From Bacillota bacterium (GTDB taxonomy: Bacteria; Bacillota; Clostridia; Acetivibrionales; DSM-2933), in the NCBI GenBank assembly GCA_023430975.1, contig JAEYYB010000180.1:1-64000 (forward strand): a stretch of DNA of 64,000 nucleotides, read 5' to 3'. The notes beneath the pieces were generated by a model. That model saw only the letters and a program-made list of their open reading frames with translations, did not search any database and was not told the DNA's origin. Position 1 is the first letter of the stretch, and each line of letters starts with the position of its first letter. This document shows positions 49,401 through 56,931 of the stretch, one piece after another. The position numbers and the translations under genes were made by a program.

Positions 49401-52315
49401 GATAGGGGGGCGGTTATGTTCATTTTATTCCAAAAACTCTGAACAGTATTTTTTTGATCCTTCTCAACATCAGCGGCGGTAACCCACAGCAGCATGTTCT
49501 TTTTACTTATAAATACCCTGTATAGAGTGGTTAGAATGGCCTCTGTCACCAAATAACCCTGGTAGGGCAAAAATGTAAACTGAAGCAGGAGTTGGTATAA
49601 GCTTGCTTTAATCCCTGAAATAACAGGTATGTGGCGTTTAACCCTATTTCTAATCAACTTTAATGATGCAAAATAATCAATGATTGAGGTTATTATTGGG
49701 AAGAAAATGAAAAATAGTGATAACCCCAGCCAAAACAGGCTTGATCCCGGTAAAACGGAGAAGCCTGATATAATCAATAAAAAAATGGAGGGTGCTACAC
49801 GGCTTCTACGCATATTGTCAATTATTTTCCATATGGAGATTAAATTAAGCGGATTTTTTATGAAGTTTCCACTTTTATTCTTTATTTTTTTTCCTAACCA
49901 TGGCAGCAGCTGCCAGTCGCCCCTGGTCCACCTGTGCATTCTTTCTGCATAAGAGGCATAGCTCCCAGGGAATGAATCAACCAGTTCAATATCCGTTGCA
50001 AGTCCGGTTCTGAGATAGGATCCTTCAAGCAGGTCATGGCTTAATACTTTGTTTTCAGGAATTGCATTATCAAGTACTTTCTGAAATACTTTAAGGTTAT
50101 AAATTCCCTTTCCTGTAAATATTCCTTCATTAAATACATCCTGGTAGATATCGGAAATGGCACAGGCATACGGATTAATCCCTTCCTGGCCTGTATATAT
50201 CCTGGAAAAAAGGGTTCTATTGGCACTTTGGATCTCGAAACCTATACGGGGCTGAATAAGTCCATAACCATCAACAACAATCTGCTTTTTTTCATCAACA
50301 ACAGGTTTGTTGAGAGGGTGTGCCATGATACCAACAAGCTTTTTTGTACTGCCTATTGGCAAAATGGTATCTGCATCAAGAGTCAGGACATAGTTAACCT
50401 TGGGTATGGAGTTATTGCTACAGGACATGATACTGTAACTGGTATCCATAGAGCCTGTAAGAAGGCTGTTAAGCTCTACCAAAGCACCTCTTTTTCTTTC
50501 CCATCCCATCCATCTTTTCTGAACATTGTTGAATTTTCTGTGCCTGTGAAAATAATAGAATATATCAACTTCGTTATCCCTTTTATACTTGTTGTTGAGC
50601 CTTCTTATTCCATTTAGGCCTGCATTAACAATCTTCTGATCCAGCTTGCTCTTTTCATCAGGAGAATCCTTGAAGTCTCCAGCAAGGGCGAAATAAAGGT
50701 TGTTTTCCTTGTTGGAAAGATAATGCCGCTCCAAATTGCTTACAAGCTCTTCAACTCGTTTTTCATCAGGAAGAAGGGCTGGAATTACTACCAATGTGCT
50801 GTGTTCTTCTCCTAATCCGTCTTTAAGCTCAAGCCTGGGTAGAGTTGAAGGCCTTGTGGTATTGCATAGAGTCCAATTTACTAGGCTGGTGACTATTTCC
50901 GATGTAGGGATTATGACTATCAAGCCTGTAAAAATGGACAGGGAAAGAGCGTTGTTTTTTGAAAGACTATATGTGTAATGCATTAAAAAATAGGTTATGA
51001 GTATAGTGGGCAATATTATTGACCCAAGGTACAGTGATGCAGCATGCCTTTTAATGCTTAAAGCGAGTCTTCTAAATATTGTGGGCCTGTAGTTTATGGC
51101 CTTTTCAAGCTCTGCTATTCCATCACCTGATAAATAATAACCAACATGTTTTTTTCGTTCATCATAATCACTTTGTGAGCTTTGGGCATAAGATTTAGAA
51201 AGTTTGACAGCCTCTTTTGCTATTTGAATCTCAGTAGTTCTTGATATGGCAGCGATCTCCTCAAGCCTTTGCCTGTAGAAGCTCCTGGTACAAGGATCCA
51301 TCAAACGATATGATTCATCCTCACTTAATGCCTTTTCAACATTACTGATTTCATCGAATACAGATGACCAATCGAAGGAGGATAGAAATTTAAGGCTCAA
51401 TATAGAATTACCTATTGATACCGAGTATGAAGCTTGAATATTATGTTCCTTTTGGCACATATCCGATGTGCTGCTGCCATATTTGGAAAGAATATCATCC
51501 AATGTTCCGGAAAGCTTTGCATAGCCTCTTCCGGACTTTCTCAAGCGATAAGACAAATGTTCAATGAAGGATGTACTTATCTGCTCAGTGGATTTGAGCC
51601 TTGCCTCAATGCTTTTTATGAATTTTAAGGTGTTAATATCTTCGCTCTTTAAAACGCTTTCTATCAGTTCATCGGCAAGCTGCCATTCTTTAATTGTGAG
51701 ATTAAGTTTTTCACAAATAACTTTAATGCTCTCAATAAGCAAAATCCTTATCATGGCAGGCATTGCCCAAATCTCCCTGTCTGATAGGCTGCTGTGGCTC
51801 TGATAAGCTTTCAGGTAATTCAAAATAATTCTGTCATTTATCTGCCCGCCTGTATGGGACACCAGTTCGGCAGCAATTGCATAAATACGTGCATAACCTT
51901 TTAAAGCCCCGCATTTTAAGACAGGGAGCCTTAGATATGTCTCACTTGAAATATCCTTTCTTACAACTTTAGCCTGCTCATCCAGTATGTAAAAGTTGTC
52001 CAATAACCATTCGGCGGCAGGCGGAACAGCATTTTTGATGCTTGCAGCATTATTTAATTCCTTGTAAACCGATCTTATAAAGTCATAGTCCTCATTCATA
52101 TTCAAGACCGGCCAGTTATTATATCTGATGTTTTTTGAAACTGTGTGGTCTATTGCAATTTTTCTTGCATGCTCTTCAAGCTCTTCGCAGGTTAGGGAGG
52201 TATCATTCATCTTTATTATATGAAGCTGCCTGAACCTCTTTATATTCACCCAGAATAAGACAGTAAAGACTGCAACAATTCCAATCAGTATTATAGGGTT
52301 GATATTTAAAGTCAT
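43445..52315 (-). CDS. Cyclic beta-1,2-glucan synthase (GT84-GH94 multidomain protein)
   Basis: A 2956-residue membrane enzyme, close in size and order to Brucella Cgs and rhizobial NdvB/ChvB. Hydrophobic helices at about 430-490 precede a GT84 glycosyltransferase domain (about 500-850) with LTLDADTILP and ERMHRWTRGDWQLLPW. More membrane helices (about 860-1060) follow. Next comes a glycoamylase-like domain (about 1090-1550: GVAYRTSPTNIGLGLMSFLA, WTGTMFEYLMPL), then a long GH94 phosphorylase region to the C-terminus with the catalytic GSGDWNDGMN near 2637 and a WYTGSASWYYKSG block. In the characterised enzymes GT84 extends the chain and GH94 controls its length by phosphorolysis before cyclisation. 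AAAGGAG precedes the ATG. It stands alone; no exporter gene is adjacent. Product linkage is inferred. Confidence 0.9.
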   Translation of the reverse strand: MTLNINPIILIGIVAVFTVLFWVNIKRFRQLHIIKMNDTSLTCEELEEHARKIAIDHTVSKNIRYNNWPVLNMNEDYDFIRSVYKELNNAASIKNAVPPAAEWLLDNFYILDEQAKVVRKDISSETYLRLPVLKCGALKGYARIYAIAAELVSHTGGQINDRIILNYLKAYQSHSSLSDREIWAMPAMIRILLIESIKVICEKLNLTIKEWQLADELIESVLKSEDINTLKFIKSIEARLKSTEQISTSFIEHLSYRLRKSGRGYAKLSGTLDDILSKYGSSTSDMCQKEHNIQASYSVSIGNSILSLKFLSSFDWSSVFDEISNVEKALSEDESYRLMDPCTRSFYRQRLEEIAAISRTTEIQIAKEAVKLSKSYAQSSQSDYDERKKHVGYYLSGDGIAELEKAINYRPTIFRRLALSIKRHAASLYLGSIILPTILITYFLMHYTYSLSKNNALSLSIFTGLIVIIPTSEIVTSLVNWTLCNTTRPSTLPRLELKDGLGEEHSTLVVIPALLPDEKRVEELVSNLERHYLSNKENNLYFALAGDFKDSPDEKSKLDQKIVNAGLNGIRRLNNKYKRDNEVDIFYYFHRHRKFNNVQKRWMGWERKRGALVELNSLLTGSMDTSYSIMSCSNNSIPKVNYVLTLDADTILPIGSTKKLVGIMAHPLNKPVVDEKKQIVVDGYGLIQPRIGFEIQSANRTLFSRIYTGQEGINPYACAISDIYQDVFNEGIFTGKGIYNLKVFQKVLDNAIPENKVLSHDLLEGSYLRTGLATDIELVDSFPGSYASYAERMHRWTRGDWQLLPWLGKKIKNKSGNFIKNPLNLISIWKIIDNMRRSRVAPSIFLLIISGFSVLPGSSLFWLGLSLFFIFFPIITSIIDYFASLKLIRNRVKRHIPVISGIKASLYQLLLQFTFLPYQGYLVTEAILTTLYRVFISKKNMLLWVTAADVEKDQKNTVQSFWNKMNITAPLSLGVLAFAIILKPNSAVFTIPLLVIWSSSPFIAYFISQIRLDESIQLSEDDTRDLRIISRKTWRFFEEFINHKNSYLPPDNFQEDPPNGVAYRTSPTNIGLGLMSFLAARDLGYIGTHEMIERTSKTLTTIDKLERWNNHLYNWYDTRTLRPLRPRYVSTVDSGNLVCYLIAFRQGLYDYQKSPFIDRKYIQGIDDTAFLASLESGIELNRLDPMDVLPSDGNGSLFTWKRTLEEITKSISSHNIRKSPWLYKLQKMITSLREELDLYHPWIDVFLNASRIFARDSHENPGVVLHSDINDDYDENIFLKDASDGMDINGNKSPLPDLGLEGLRSNSSKGAGLGNRDILRLAEDATAKIKITMGPLELAETYNKVLYEIECIMDDCKDKTNSGYQWLQGLHASIHKALSNLNNFNSKYEHIIEKVSGIIEKTTFSPLYDSKKQLFSIGYNLEENRLTNSYYDLLASEARQTSYIAVARGEVPPRHWSKLGRSITVVDFYRGLVSWTGTMFEYLMPLILMKNYKNTLLDETYSFVVRSQKKYGRHKRVPWGVSESGFYALDIDLNYQYKAVGVPWLGLKRGLLEDTVVSPYSTFLALLVDPKSAVDNIKRLRREGLDGAYGFYEAIDYTAERLPFGSRKAVVKSYMVHHEGMSLLSLNNFLNRNIMQVRFHNDPVVKAGELLLQEKVPVDFTSAMENKEKAVPYKDMVYKGRVSLRKFTSPDFTLPKAHLLSNGSYCVMITDRGTGYSKNNLTAVTRWREDITLDPSGMFFYIRSIEDNTLWSSTYDPINKRPDSYEVTFSADKAKFKRIDGNIETITEVTVASEDNAEIRRLSLKNLGENPVDMEVTSYFEVVMAPQNADIAHPVFSNLFVKTELVPEMNTLLAVRRPRSESDKIYWLFNTVFVEGETMGSPEYETDRLAFIGRGHTISDPVALERAKPLSGSAGSVLDPIMSTRVRVRIQPKQTAKISLITGVSKGRDTALELAHKYSTPETIEGGFKLAQTRSQVEAGYLNINYKDLELYQDMISHVLFLSPLRRNYSNFIKENNRGQSSLWPYGISGDLPIVTVALSKSLDTDIVYDVLKAHEYWKLKGLKVDLVILNEEEGGYSNPLRSILMDIVSSSHAHDIINRPGGVYLLNRNSMSGEDIALIYAVSRLVLKGNQGSLADQVKYASVYKDYKVGSTTKANTASMAKGVLSSGFSKMGNEFVIRLEKGESTPMPWTNIISNPNFGFLVTESGSGYTWSENSRENKLTPWSNDPVSDIPGEIFYMCHRDSGKIWSLTPLPVKQDADYNVTHGFGYSAFEHESNGIMHNLVQIAAKEAAVKMNLIKLVNTTGNSQNLTLTYYVRPVMGVSDQTTAMHLRTWQNDNGTLFIENPYNEEFHGRVTFIDVTEKDRTVTGDRKEFFGTGKLSHPTGLLQNGLSGNLGTGFDPCAAMQISIDLEPNGEKEVVFLLGSGKNAEDAYNLVSKYNSFDSAKKSFEEVRNFWKGKLETIQVETPDSSMNIMLNGWLLYQVIACRLWARSGFYQSGGAFGFRDQLQDCLALVSIWPEIVRNQILLHASHQFVEGDVQHWWHEPSGKGTRTRFSDDLLWLPYVTAEYIRVTNDNKILDEMVPYIEDEPLKEFEDERYSSPRPSELKEPLYEHCKKAIERSLAYGEHGIPLMGSGDWNDGMNTVGNGGKGESVWLGWFLYSVLNAFAPLCQQKKQHEESRRYSEAAKAIAQAIELNAWDGSWYRRAYFDNGQPLGSIENSECKIDSISQSWAIFSEGGDKNRVREAMNSLENYLIQRDEGLIKLLTPPFDEGDLEPGYIKSYIPGVRENGGQYTHAAAWVIIAFAKLGDGDKALELFDLINPINHTRTQMEVSKYKVEPYVMPADVYAIPPHIGRGGWTWYTGSASWYYKSGIEYILGFKKDGNSIIIDPCIPKKWKGYTIDYKYGNSSYKIEVRNPQGVSSGVRKIVRDGKKLNNSIPLVDDGKKHKVEVVLG

Positions 52316-52521
52316 GGTGTTAATATCTCCTTTGCTTCTGGTATGAAAGTGTATTATTTATGATTTACAAAAATCAACAATTTAATAAGTGGGATTATAT
52401 ACCATAAGCAAAAAAATATTTTTCCAATATAAAATCTTTATCCTTTCTCAATTTTTATAATCACATAGAAGCAAGCAAAAAGGGACATAATATATAACAA
52501 AAACAAAGGAGTTGTAAAAAC

Positions 52522-52707
52522 TTGGACTCAATAAGAGCTAAAGAAATAATTTCATCAGGAAAGATAATTCAGGTTTTATACCAAGGATCTCCTGTGTGGC
52601 TGGAAAACGTGAAGGATAATAATACAGCTGAGGTTACAAGGCTGGATAGTAAGGATATAATTGAAGTGCCGGTTTATTTGCTGGTAGAAGATAAAGAATT
52701 GGTGTAA
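52522..52707 (+). CDS. H-type small acid-soluble spore protein
   Basis: A 61-residue protein matching the SspH family: MDSIRAKEIISSGKIIQVLY at the start, then GSPVWLENVKDNNTAEV and a C-terminal VPVYLLVEDKE. SASP-H proteins accumulate in the developing spore core, where they bind DNA or other spore components. The start codon is TTG at 52522, 10 nt after AAAGGAG; no ATG is available. It is divergent from the cyclic glucan synthase gene and would be read by the forespore sigma factor G, although I did not locate the promoter. Its presence shows that the organism forms endospores. Confidence 0.85.
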   Translation: MDSIRAKEIISSGKIIQVLYQGSPVWLENVKDNNTAEVTRLDSKDIIEVPVYLLVEDKELV

Positions 52708-52723
52708 GTATTTAAGGAATGAT

Positions 52724-52873
52724 TAATAAATAAAGATACCCAACTATAAGGAATGATTGAAATATTACTTCCAATTTTGAGCGGGTGTTAACGAGTTAAG
52801 TTAACACATAAGCTGAGATAACATTGGAAATAAAATTAAAGTTAATCCTAAGTTGGGTATCTTTATTTTATGT
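52724..52873. repeat. Long imperfect inverted-repeat element between convergent genes
   Basis: AATAAAGATACCCAACT (52729-52745) is exactly inverted at 52851-52867. The arms continue inwards with partial match (left AAATATTACTTCCAAT, right inverse TTAATTTTATTTCCAAT). In the centre is a second palindrome, GTGTTAAC (52785-52792) and GTTAACAC (52800-52807). The whole lies between the stops of the convergent sspH and protease genes and could terminate both, but its size and nested arms suggest a mobile MITE-like origin. It differs in sequence from the ATTAAAAGTG family. Confidence 0.8.
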
Positions 52874-52889
52874 ATCATTAATAGTCTGT

Positions 52890-54776
52890 TTATCTATGCT
52901 CCCATCGCTTATTTGTAAGCCTGCCTCTGTCGTATGTATAAGTAAAAAACATGTTTGAAACCATAAGCTCAAACTCGTATTTTTCGATACGATATTTTAG
53001 TGCCGTGTTTTTGATGTTTTCAATAAAGTAATTTTCTATAGAATCCATAAAACGTCTGTCTCTGGAATATGATCTAAGGTCCGTCTGATCATATCGGCTC
53101 TGCAGAAAGGCAATTTTATAATCTCTTTCATTTGAAAGATAGCTGAAGAATCCGTCAAAATTAATGGTGAGTCTATCATAACTGAACGCGAAGTAGTTAT
53201 CCATTATTTCAATATTCAATGCTGTAAACCTGTTTTCCAGAAGCTCAATGATGTATTTGCTTGGAACTGCAAGAGAAAGGTTTTGCCCTTCGTGAAAACC
53301 TGCAGTGGTTATACCCACAAGTTCGCCGAACATATTAAGAAGAGCCCCTCCAGAGCTTCCTGACGAGGTTGGTGTCGTTATCTGAATAAAGTCAAACCTG
53401 TCATATTGTCTGAAACCTGACACAATTCCATCGGAAAATGTATTCATGAGTCCAAACGGGCTTCCGATAGCAACAACTCTTTGACCTCTCACAAGATCTC
53501 CGGTTCTGGAAATCTCTATTGGGGGGGTTCTGAAGTTAATTTTTATAAGTGCAAGATCCTTATGAACATTGGCATTTATTACTGTATATGTAACATATGG
53601 TCTTTCTTCATCCATACCTTCGAACAGGACACCAAAAAAGCAGGCACCCTGCAGTACATGATAATTTGTAACCATAAGGCCATTGGTTCCGATAACAACT
53701 CCAGAGCCTCTGTGGAGAAACTCTCCAGCCTCATTAAATGCCAGTATCATGACAGTTGACGTAGAGAGAGCAGCAAGTTCTTCCAATGACATTTCACGCC
53801 TTCCGTTTCCTGGATGATCCCTTCTAACGGTATGTGGTGCTGTAATGGTAATTGAAGGCGGAGGCTGAACCGGAGGCTGAACCGGAGGCTGAACCGGATG
53901 CTGAACCGGATGCTGAACCGGAGGTTGAATAGGATTCTGAGCCGGATTTTGAACAGGTGATAGAACTGATGGAGGTAAGCCAGGATTATATGAACTCCCA
54001 GGTGGTGTATTATTTTGTTGTATAGCTTTAACGGGAAATTTTTTTAATTCCTCAGTCTTTGGAAGCTTCGCCAAATAGGAATGAACATTGCTGTTATCAA
54101 TTTCACCAAATTTACCATCAGTCATTGTGTTTATATACAGAACATCTGCACCTAACTTTGAAAGGACTAATAGAAAGTAGACCTCATGCTCTTTAATATT
54201 TCCATAGAAAAGAACCTTTGGATTATGTACAGCTGTTTGAAAATCCACGTTTCTGAACATCTGGGATGCGTATTTTTTTAGCCAGCAAAGCATTTTGATA
54301 CAGAAGTTTTTAAATATGGTGGAAGTAATCGCTGGTGAATTTTTTTTATAAAGATTTATAATATCTACGAGTGCCTTTTGAAGGGCATTTCTTAACGGTC
54401 CCACAGAGATTTCAGATAATAGCCTTGGTATATCGCATATGGAAATAAATTCTTCCGTTGCTGTCTCTAAGAACTTATCCTGCCATGGTCTGTTTATTTC
54501 TATAGATATATCGTTGTCAATCAATATTGGTATGTTTTCTGTAAATTTAAGATACACGTTTCCGAGGCTCGTTAGCTTGCAGTCAAGGTCAGCCAGATTG
54601 TCATAGTAATTATTGGCTGGCTCTGTTACGCCGACCAACCGGCAGCAGTATACAGGTATTGTTGTTGAAGCACCTTTTGTATAGTCTTTTCTGTTTGCCA
54701 GTGGAGACATGATGTCATCCATAATTTTGTCCGAATACAGCATGGTAGTTTTAATCGGCTTTGATACATTGATCAT
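52890..54776 (-). CDS. YceG-like domain fused to a trypsin-like serine protease
   Basis: A 628-residue protein. Residues 1 to about 260 resemble the YceG family linked to tellurite-resistance-type clusters of Firmicutes, with TTIPVYCCRLVGV, CIKMLCWLKKY and NPKVLFYGNIKEHEVYFLL. A Pro/Gln/Val linker (about 275-310, units of P-V-Q-P or P-V-Q-H) joins it to a trypsin/DegP-like protease domain: His373 in NYHVLQG, Asp407 in HKDLALIKI and Ser475 in GSSGSSGGALLN, so the triad is complete. A C-terminal domain of about 120 residues without recognised family follows; no PDZ is apparent. No signal peptide is seen, so it is probably cytosolic. GGAG is 9 nt before ATG 54776. Its partner and substrate are unknown. 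Confidence 0.78.
   Translation of the reverse strand: MINVSKPIKTTMLYSDKIMDDIMSPLANRKDYTKGASTTIPVYCCRLVGVTEPANNYYDNLADLDCKLTSLGNVYLKFTENIPILIDNDISIEINRPWQDKFLETATEEFISICDIPRLLSEISVGPLRNALQKALVDIINLYKKNSPAITSTIFKNFCIKMLCWLKKYASQMFRNVDFQTAVHNPKVLFYGNIKEHEVYFLLVLSKLGADVLYINTMTDGKFGEIDNSNVHSYLAKLPKTEELKKFPVKAIQQNNTPPGSSYNPGLPPSVLSPVQNPAQNPIQPPVQHPVQHPVQPPVQPPVQPPPSITITAPHTVRRDHPGNGRREMSLEELAALSTSTVMILAFNEAGEFLHRGSGVVIGTNGLMVTNYHVLQGACFFGVLFEGMDEERPYVTYTVINANVHKDLALIKINFRTPPIEISRTGDLVRGQRVVAIGSPFGLMNTFSDGIVSGFRQYDRFDFIQITTPTSSGSSGGALLNMFGELVGITTAGFHEGQNLSLAVPSKYIIELLENRFTALNIEIMDNYFAFSYDRLTINFDGFFSYLSNERDYKIAFLQSRYDQTDLRSYSRDRRFMDSIENYFIENIKNTALKYRIEKYEFELMVSNMFFTYTYDRGRLTNKRWEHR
53860..53956 (-). 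repeat. 12-bp tandem repeats encoding the P-V-Q linker
   Basis: About eight units of the type GGAGGCTGAACC (plus strand) or GGATGCTGAACC run from 53860, becoming degenerate towards 53956. They encode P-V-Q-P and P-V-Q-H tetrapeptides that join the YceG-like and protease domains. Confidence 0.85.
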
Positions 54777-55130
54777 AATATAAAGCTCCATTTCCATCAA
54801 TAATTTATATATTTAAAAACAAGCTATACTATAATTGTATATTAAAGAAAGTCATAACAGCAAGATTTTTTATATTAATAATCGCAATTTTGGCCAATTT
54901 TATGTACATGATAATTTTGCTGCCATATTGCATAATTTTGCTATGGATACCAGAAATGTTAACTGCCACAGTATAAAAATTAAAAATTCTTGCGGGAACA
55001 CTTCAAAAATATATAACCCATCTGTAATTTTATGTACTCGTTTTAATACAATATTCAAAATTATGTCACATTGTAACAAGGCAATATAATCGGTTGAAAC
55101 AAGAGGTTTTAAGGAATAACATATTATTAT

Positions 55131-55305
55131 AAAAGATGAGATAACCAATTTAAGACAGCAGTATTGTTAATTGTTCTGATTTGAGGGGGGTGACCGGCAT
55201 TTAAATATAGATTAAAAGTGACATATGTAAGATTAATAACACTTTTAATCTAAAATAGTTGTTTTAGTTTCCAAAAGGCTACAAATCTTAAATTGGTTAT
55301 CTTTT
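55131..55305. repeat. Inverted arms framing a short palindromic repeat
   Basis: AAAAGATGAGATAACCAATT (55131-55150, continuing TAAGA to 55155) is inverted at 55286-55305 as TCTTAAATTGGTTATCTTTT; the left arm has 5 extra bases. The 130-nt interior contains mini-copy C of the ATTAAAAGTG family, and full copy D lies just outside the right arm. The 54801-55447 region has no convincing gene; the frames in it have poor start signals. Confidence 0.7.
55211..55249. repeat. Palindromic repeat, mini copy C (39 bp)
   Basis: ATTAAAAGTGACATATGTAA joined to GATTAATAACACTTTTAAT: both ends of the family with the core deleted. Flanking TAG and CTA extend the inverted repeat. Confidence 0.75.
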
Positions 55306-55315
55306 ATATAACTAT

Positions 55316-55412
55316 ATTAAAAGTGATAAATCTCTTACATTTGTCTGTCGCAAATTCCGTTGAACCGTTCGTTATTTGCTCCGCCAAATGTAAGATTAAT
55401 AACACTTTTAAT
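55316..55412. repeat. Palindromic repeat, full copy D (97 bp)
   Basis: Full element with ends ATTAAAAGTG and CACTTTTAAT and internal blocks TTTGTCTGTCGCAAAT, CGTTGAACCGTTCG and TTATTTGCTCCGCCAAAT. It is about 96% identical by eye to copy E in inverse orientation. It ends 35 nt before the start codon of the sugar-binding lipoprotein gene. Confidence 0.9.
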
Positions 55413-55447
55413 AGATAAAGAGAGACCGTCCGAGGGAGGGAAAGATA

Positions 55448-56815
55448 ATGAAAAAATCAAAGAAAGTATTGGCGTTACTTGTATGTATTTTCATGACAGC
55501 CGGATCATTGACAGCATGTCTGTCTGATGAAAATTCCGGAAACAACTCAGGAAATGATCAAGAAGCATCACCTGTGGTAAATAATGGTGATAACACAAAT
55601 GAAGGAACTAAAAGTCCGGAAGATTACAAGGGAGAAATAGCATTTTGGCACTTTAACAGCAGTGAGGGACCAAAGATAGTTGAGGCATTCAATAAGCTAT
55701 ATCCAAATATTAAGGTTAAATTGACAATTGTTTCAGACAGAGATTCCCAGTATCAAAATAAGCTGACATCTGCTATAAGAGCAGGCACTGGAGTACCGGA
55801 TGTATTTGTTGCTGAATCGGCATTTGCCAAAAGGCTTGTTGAAATGCCAGATGCATTCGCAGACCTTACTGAAAGAGCAAAGGATGTAGCATCAAAAATG
55901 ATTCCATTTACAGTTCAGGTAGGTACCGATAAGAATGGAGCACTAAAGGCATTGTCTCACCAGGCAGCTCCAGGAGCTATAGCATATAAGAAGCCGGTTG
56001 CTAAAAAGTATTTGGGTACTGATGATCCTAACGAAATCGCTAAGATGCTGTCTTCAGAAGAGAAAATGCTTGAAACGGCAAAGACTCTTAAGGAGAAGAG
56101 CGGCGGAAAGGTTTCGTTATTCCCAACTTGGGAAGAACCCAAGAAAATGTATTTGGGGGCACGAAGCCAGGGCTGGGTTGTTGATAATAAGCTCAATATT
56201 GATAACAAAGTTACGGAATTGGTTGATTTTGCAAAAACATTGAGAGATAATAAGTATGAGGCAGCATTGACCCAATGGACACCAGGTTGGGCATCAGCTA
56301 TAGCTAATGATGAAAAGGCAATGGTTTGGGCATGCCCGCCATGGGGGGTTCCGTGGATAATTAACTCCAACGACACAAAAGCTGCAAATGGAGGCAGATG
56401 GGGTATAACAACGGCACCATTCAATTACTTCTGGGGAGGTACATGGATGGGTATTTACTCAAAGTCACAGCAGCAGGATCTAGCATGGGAATTTGTTAAA
56501 TTCTTTACAGCTAATAAAGATACATTGAAGAAGTGGGCCCTAGACAATCAGGATTTCCCCAATAACCTGGATATAATTGATGAGGGAGCACCTAGTGACA
56601 GCAAGGTTGTAGGCACAAACCTTTTCAAATTCTATCAGCCTTTCGTTAAAGATATTAACGGTGAAGTACTTACACAATATGATGATATTATTGAGAGGAC
56701 CTTTGACGATGTAATGACATCATACCTTGCGGGAAAATACAAGACAAAGGATGATATGTTTAAGGCTTTCAAGGATAAGGTAAAGTCAAACTTAAAAGAT
56801 ATTCAAGTTGATTAA
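55448..56815 (+). CDS. Sugar ABC transporter solute-binding lipoprotein (orphan)
   Basis: A 455-residue extracellular solute-binding protein of family 1. The signal peptide ends in a lipobox with lipid-anchored Cys24 (LTACLSDE), followed by an Asn/Gly/Asp-rich spacer (about residues 25-60). The mature domain has the maltose-type signatures GEIAFWHFNSSEGPKIVEAF and GVPDVFVAESAFAKR, and late tryptophan-rich sugar-contact regions (FNYFWGGTWMGIYS, LAWEFVKFF). It should capture an oligosaccharide for import. GGGAGGG precedes the ATG. No permease or ATPase genes follow; instead a hairpin and a MutS remnant occur, so partner genes must be elsewhere. Two or three palindromic repeats lie in its upstream region. 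Confidence 0.9.
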   Translation: MKKSKKVLALLVCIFMTAGSLTACLSDENSGNNSGNDQEASPVVNNGDNTNEGTKSPEDYKGEIAFWHFNSSEGPKIVEAFNKLYPNIKVKLTIVSDRDSQYQNKLTSAIRAGTGVPDVFVAESAFAKRLVEMPDAFADLTERAKDVASKMIPFTVQVGTDKNGALKALSHQAAPGAIAYKKPVAKKYLGTDDPNEIAKMLSSEEKMLETAKTLKEKSGGKVSLFPTWEEPKKMYLGARSQGWVVDNKLNIDNKVTELVDFAKTLRDNKYEAALTQWTPGWASAIANDEKAMVWACPPWGVPWIINSNDTKAANGGRWGITTAPFNYFWGGTWMGIYSKSQQQDLAWEFVKFFTANKDTLKKWALDNQDFPNNLDIIDEGAPSDSKVVGTNLFKFYQPFVKDINGEVLTQYDDIIERTFDDVMTSYLAGKYKTKDDMFKAFKDKVKSNLKDIQVD

Positions 56816-56861
56816 AGATAAGTCCCCCTTAAACGTATATTAATCAGATTATAAATTAACG

Positions 56862-56897
56862 GAGATATGAGAGCCATTTATTGGTTCTCATATCTCA
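56862..56897 (+). terminator. Hairpin after the sugar-binding protein gene
   Basis: GAGATATGAGAGCCA pairs with TGGTTCTCATATCTC around a short AT loop, with one mismatch. No long U-tract follows, so it may be a stabilising 3' hairpin rather than a strong terminator. Confidence 0.6.
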
Positions 56898-56931
56898 TTA
56901 TGAAGGATTTTACATATCAAAAGAGGTTACC

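Noticed and set aside
54835..55148. Overlapping frames of 84 (plus) and 82 (minus) codons in the gap before the sugar-binding gene
   Set aside because: AT-rich, no convincing start signals, no recognisable family; treated as non-coding.
55131..55412. Repeated palindromes as a CRISPR array
   Set aside because: Copies differ in length and orientation, no regular spacers, no cas genes in the window.
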